This document shows, in pieces, positions 5,561 through 6,434 of a stretch of DNA of 6,434 nucleotides (its first letter is position 1; every line of letters begins with the position of its first letter). A program made the position numbers and the translations under genes. Below the pieces are notes generated by a model, which saw nothing but the letters and a program-made list of their open reading frames with translations, did not search any database and was not told the DNA's origin. The DNA is taken from the NCBI GenBank assembly GCA_934454035.1, contig CAKSFY010000123.1, positions 1 through 6,434 of the forward strand. The letters are read 5' to 3'. This stretch comes from an uncultured Clostridia bacterium (GTDB lineage: Bacteria; Bacillota; Clostridia; UBA1381).

Positions 5561-6434
5561 ATGAAAACCCGGATAGTTAAAGTTGATCCGAATAATATAG
5601 ATAGTAAAATAATGCAGGAAATGGGCAATATAATTGCTTGCGGAGGCTTGGTTTCGTTTCCTACCGAGACAGTGTACGGACTGGGAGCAAGTGCATTTTC
5701 GGAATCGGCTGCACTTAATGTTTTTAAAGCTAAAGGCAGACCGGCGGATAATCCATTAATTGTTCATGTGACATCTTTGGCGGAGGCAGAAGATGTTGTT
5801 TGTGAAATCCCTGAAAACGCACGTGTGCTTTTTAATAAATTTTCGCCGGGGCCACTGACCGTAATAATGAAAAAAGCAGATAAAATTCCGTATGCAGTCA
5901 CTGCCGGGCTTGAAACCGTAGCGGTTCGGATTCCGTCACACCCGATTGCAAGAAGTCTTATAGCCAGCAGCGGTGTGCCGATTGCAGCCCCCAGTTCAAA
6001 TCTGTCCGGTAAACCCAGCCCGACAATTGCAGAATATGTTATAAAGGATATGGACGGCAGGATAGACGCTATTATTGACGGCGGAGGCTGTAAAGTCGGA
6101 GTGGAATCTACAATTGTTGATTTAAGCGGAGACAAGCCGATGCTTTTAAGACCGGGCGGCATAACCTTTGAAGAATTAAAGTCGGTAATTCCGAATATTG
6201 AAATTGACAAGCACATTTTAAAATCGGTTGCAGCAAACGAGCATCCGAAATGCCCCGGAATGAAGTATAAGCACTATGCACCGGATGCAGAAGTGTTTGT
6301 AGTCGAGGGAGAAAAGTCGGCAGTTTCGGATAAAATAAAAGAATTGCTGGCTGAAAATAAAGATAAAAAAACAGGTGTGTTAACCTTGTGCAATTCAGAA
6401 TATAACGCCGATGTGGTGATAGATGCGGGCAGGG
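5561..6434 (+). CDS. ywlC: L-threonylcarbamoyladenylate synthase, Sua5/YwlC type, 3'-truncated
   Basis: This enzyme uses threonine, bicarbonate and ATP to make threonylcarbamoyl-AMP, the first intermediate of the t6A base at position 37 of ANN-decoding tRNAs. My translation from ATG 5561 stays open for 291 codons to the window edge, so the gene is cut only by the boundary. The YrdC-type domain (about 10-205) shows LVSFPTETVYGLGA (30-43), the nucleotide-binding KAKGRPADNPL (56-66), SPGPLTVIMKK (95-105), VAVRIPSHP (120-128) and APSSNLSGKPSPT (143-155, Ser146 and Asn147). VGVESTIVDL (179-188) and LLRPGGIT (195-202) follow. The linker CPGMKYKHYAP (231-241) and the beginning of a further alpha/beta domain identify the long Sua5 form over the short TsaC form. 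Known Sua5 proteins are about 340-350 residues, so roughly 50-60 should remain outside. The window shows none of the partner genes (tsaB, tsaD, tsaE). Confidence 0.96.
   Translation, partial: MKTRIVKVDPNNIDSKIMQEMGNIIACGGLVSFPTETVYGLGASAFSESAALNVFKAKGRPADNPLIVHVTSLAEAEDVVCEIPENARVLFNKFSPGPLTVIMKKADKIPYAVTAGLETVAVRIPSHPIARSLIASSGVPIAAPSSNLSGKPSPTIAEYVIKDMDGRIDAIIDGGGCKVGVESTIVDLSGDKPMLLRPGGITFEELKSVIPNIEIDKHILKSVAANEHPKCPGMKYKHYAPDAEVFVVEGEKSAVSDKIKELLAENKDKKTGVLTLCNSEYNADVVIDAGR

Noticed and set aside
5764..6216. A 150-codon open frame on the minus strand.
   Set aside because: It lies wholly within, and antisense to, the clearly recognisable threonylcarbamoyl-AMP synthase gene, and its translation matches no family I know.

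Overview
The window looks like chromosomal DNA from a low-to-moderate-GC anaerobic Firmicute, most likely of the class Clostridia. Four things point there: strong purine-rich ribosome binding sites before most genes, tightly packed same-strand genes, a secreted protein with copper-amine-oxidase-like (stalk) repeats, and a SpoVB/YtgP-type flippase. The assignment is inferred from protein style only; no rRNA or other marker is present.

All seven genes lie on the + strand and fill essentially the whole window. In order they are: the 3' part of a Sir2-family NAD-dependent protein deacylase (1-608); a tandem-duplicated DUF1599 protein of unknown function (625-1200); a secreted cyclophilin-type peptidyl-prolyl isomerase with an N-terminal pair of stalk-type repeats (1204-2127); a small GIY-YIG nuclease-domain protein (2120-2371); a 14-helix-class MOP-superfamily flippase of the SpoVB/YtgP/MurJ type (2386-4089); nicotinate phosphoribosyltransferase (4106-5542); and a Sua5/YwlC-type L-threonylcarbamoyladenylate synthase that runs off the right edge (5561-6434).

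Gaps between genes are 16, 3, -8 (overlap), 14, 16 and 18 bases. There is no room for an internal terminator, and I see no convincing internal promoter. The simplest reading is one polycistronic transcript that begins left of the window and continues beyond it. No stretch longer than 20 bases is without a gene. I see no tRNA, rRNA, riboswitch, CRISPR array, insertion sequence or attachment site.

Most of the genes are housekeeping in nature: protein deacylation, NAD salvage, envelope protein folding, lipid-linked precursor export and tRNA t6A synthesis. The one metabolic link visible is that the sirtuin consumes NAD+ and releases nicotinamide, while PncB feeds nicotinate back to NAD. I found no evidence of a defence system, mobile element or clearly new multi-gene system. 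The least understood item is the DUF1599 gene, whose two halves align without a gap over at least 59 residues.
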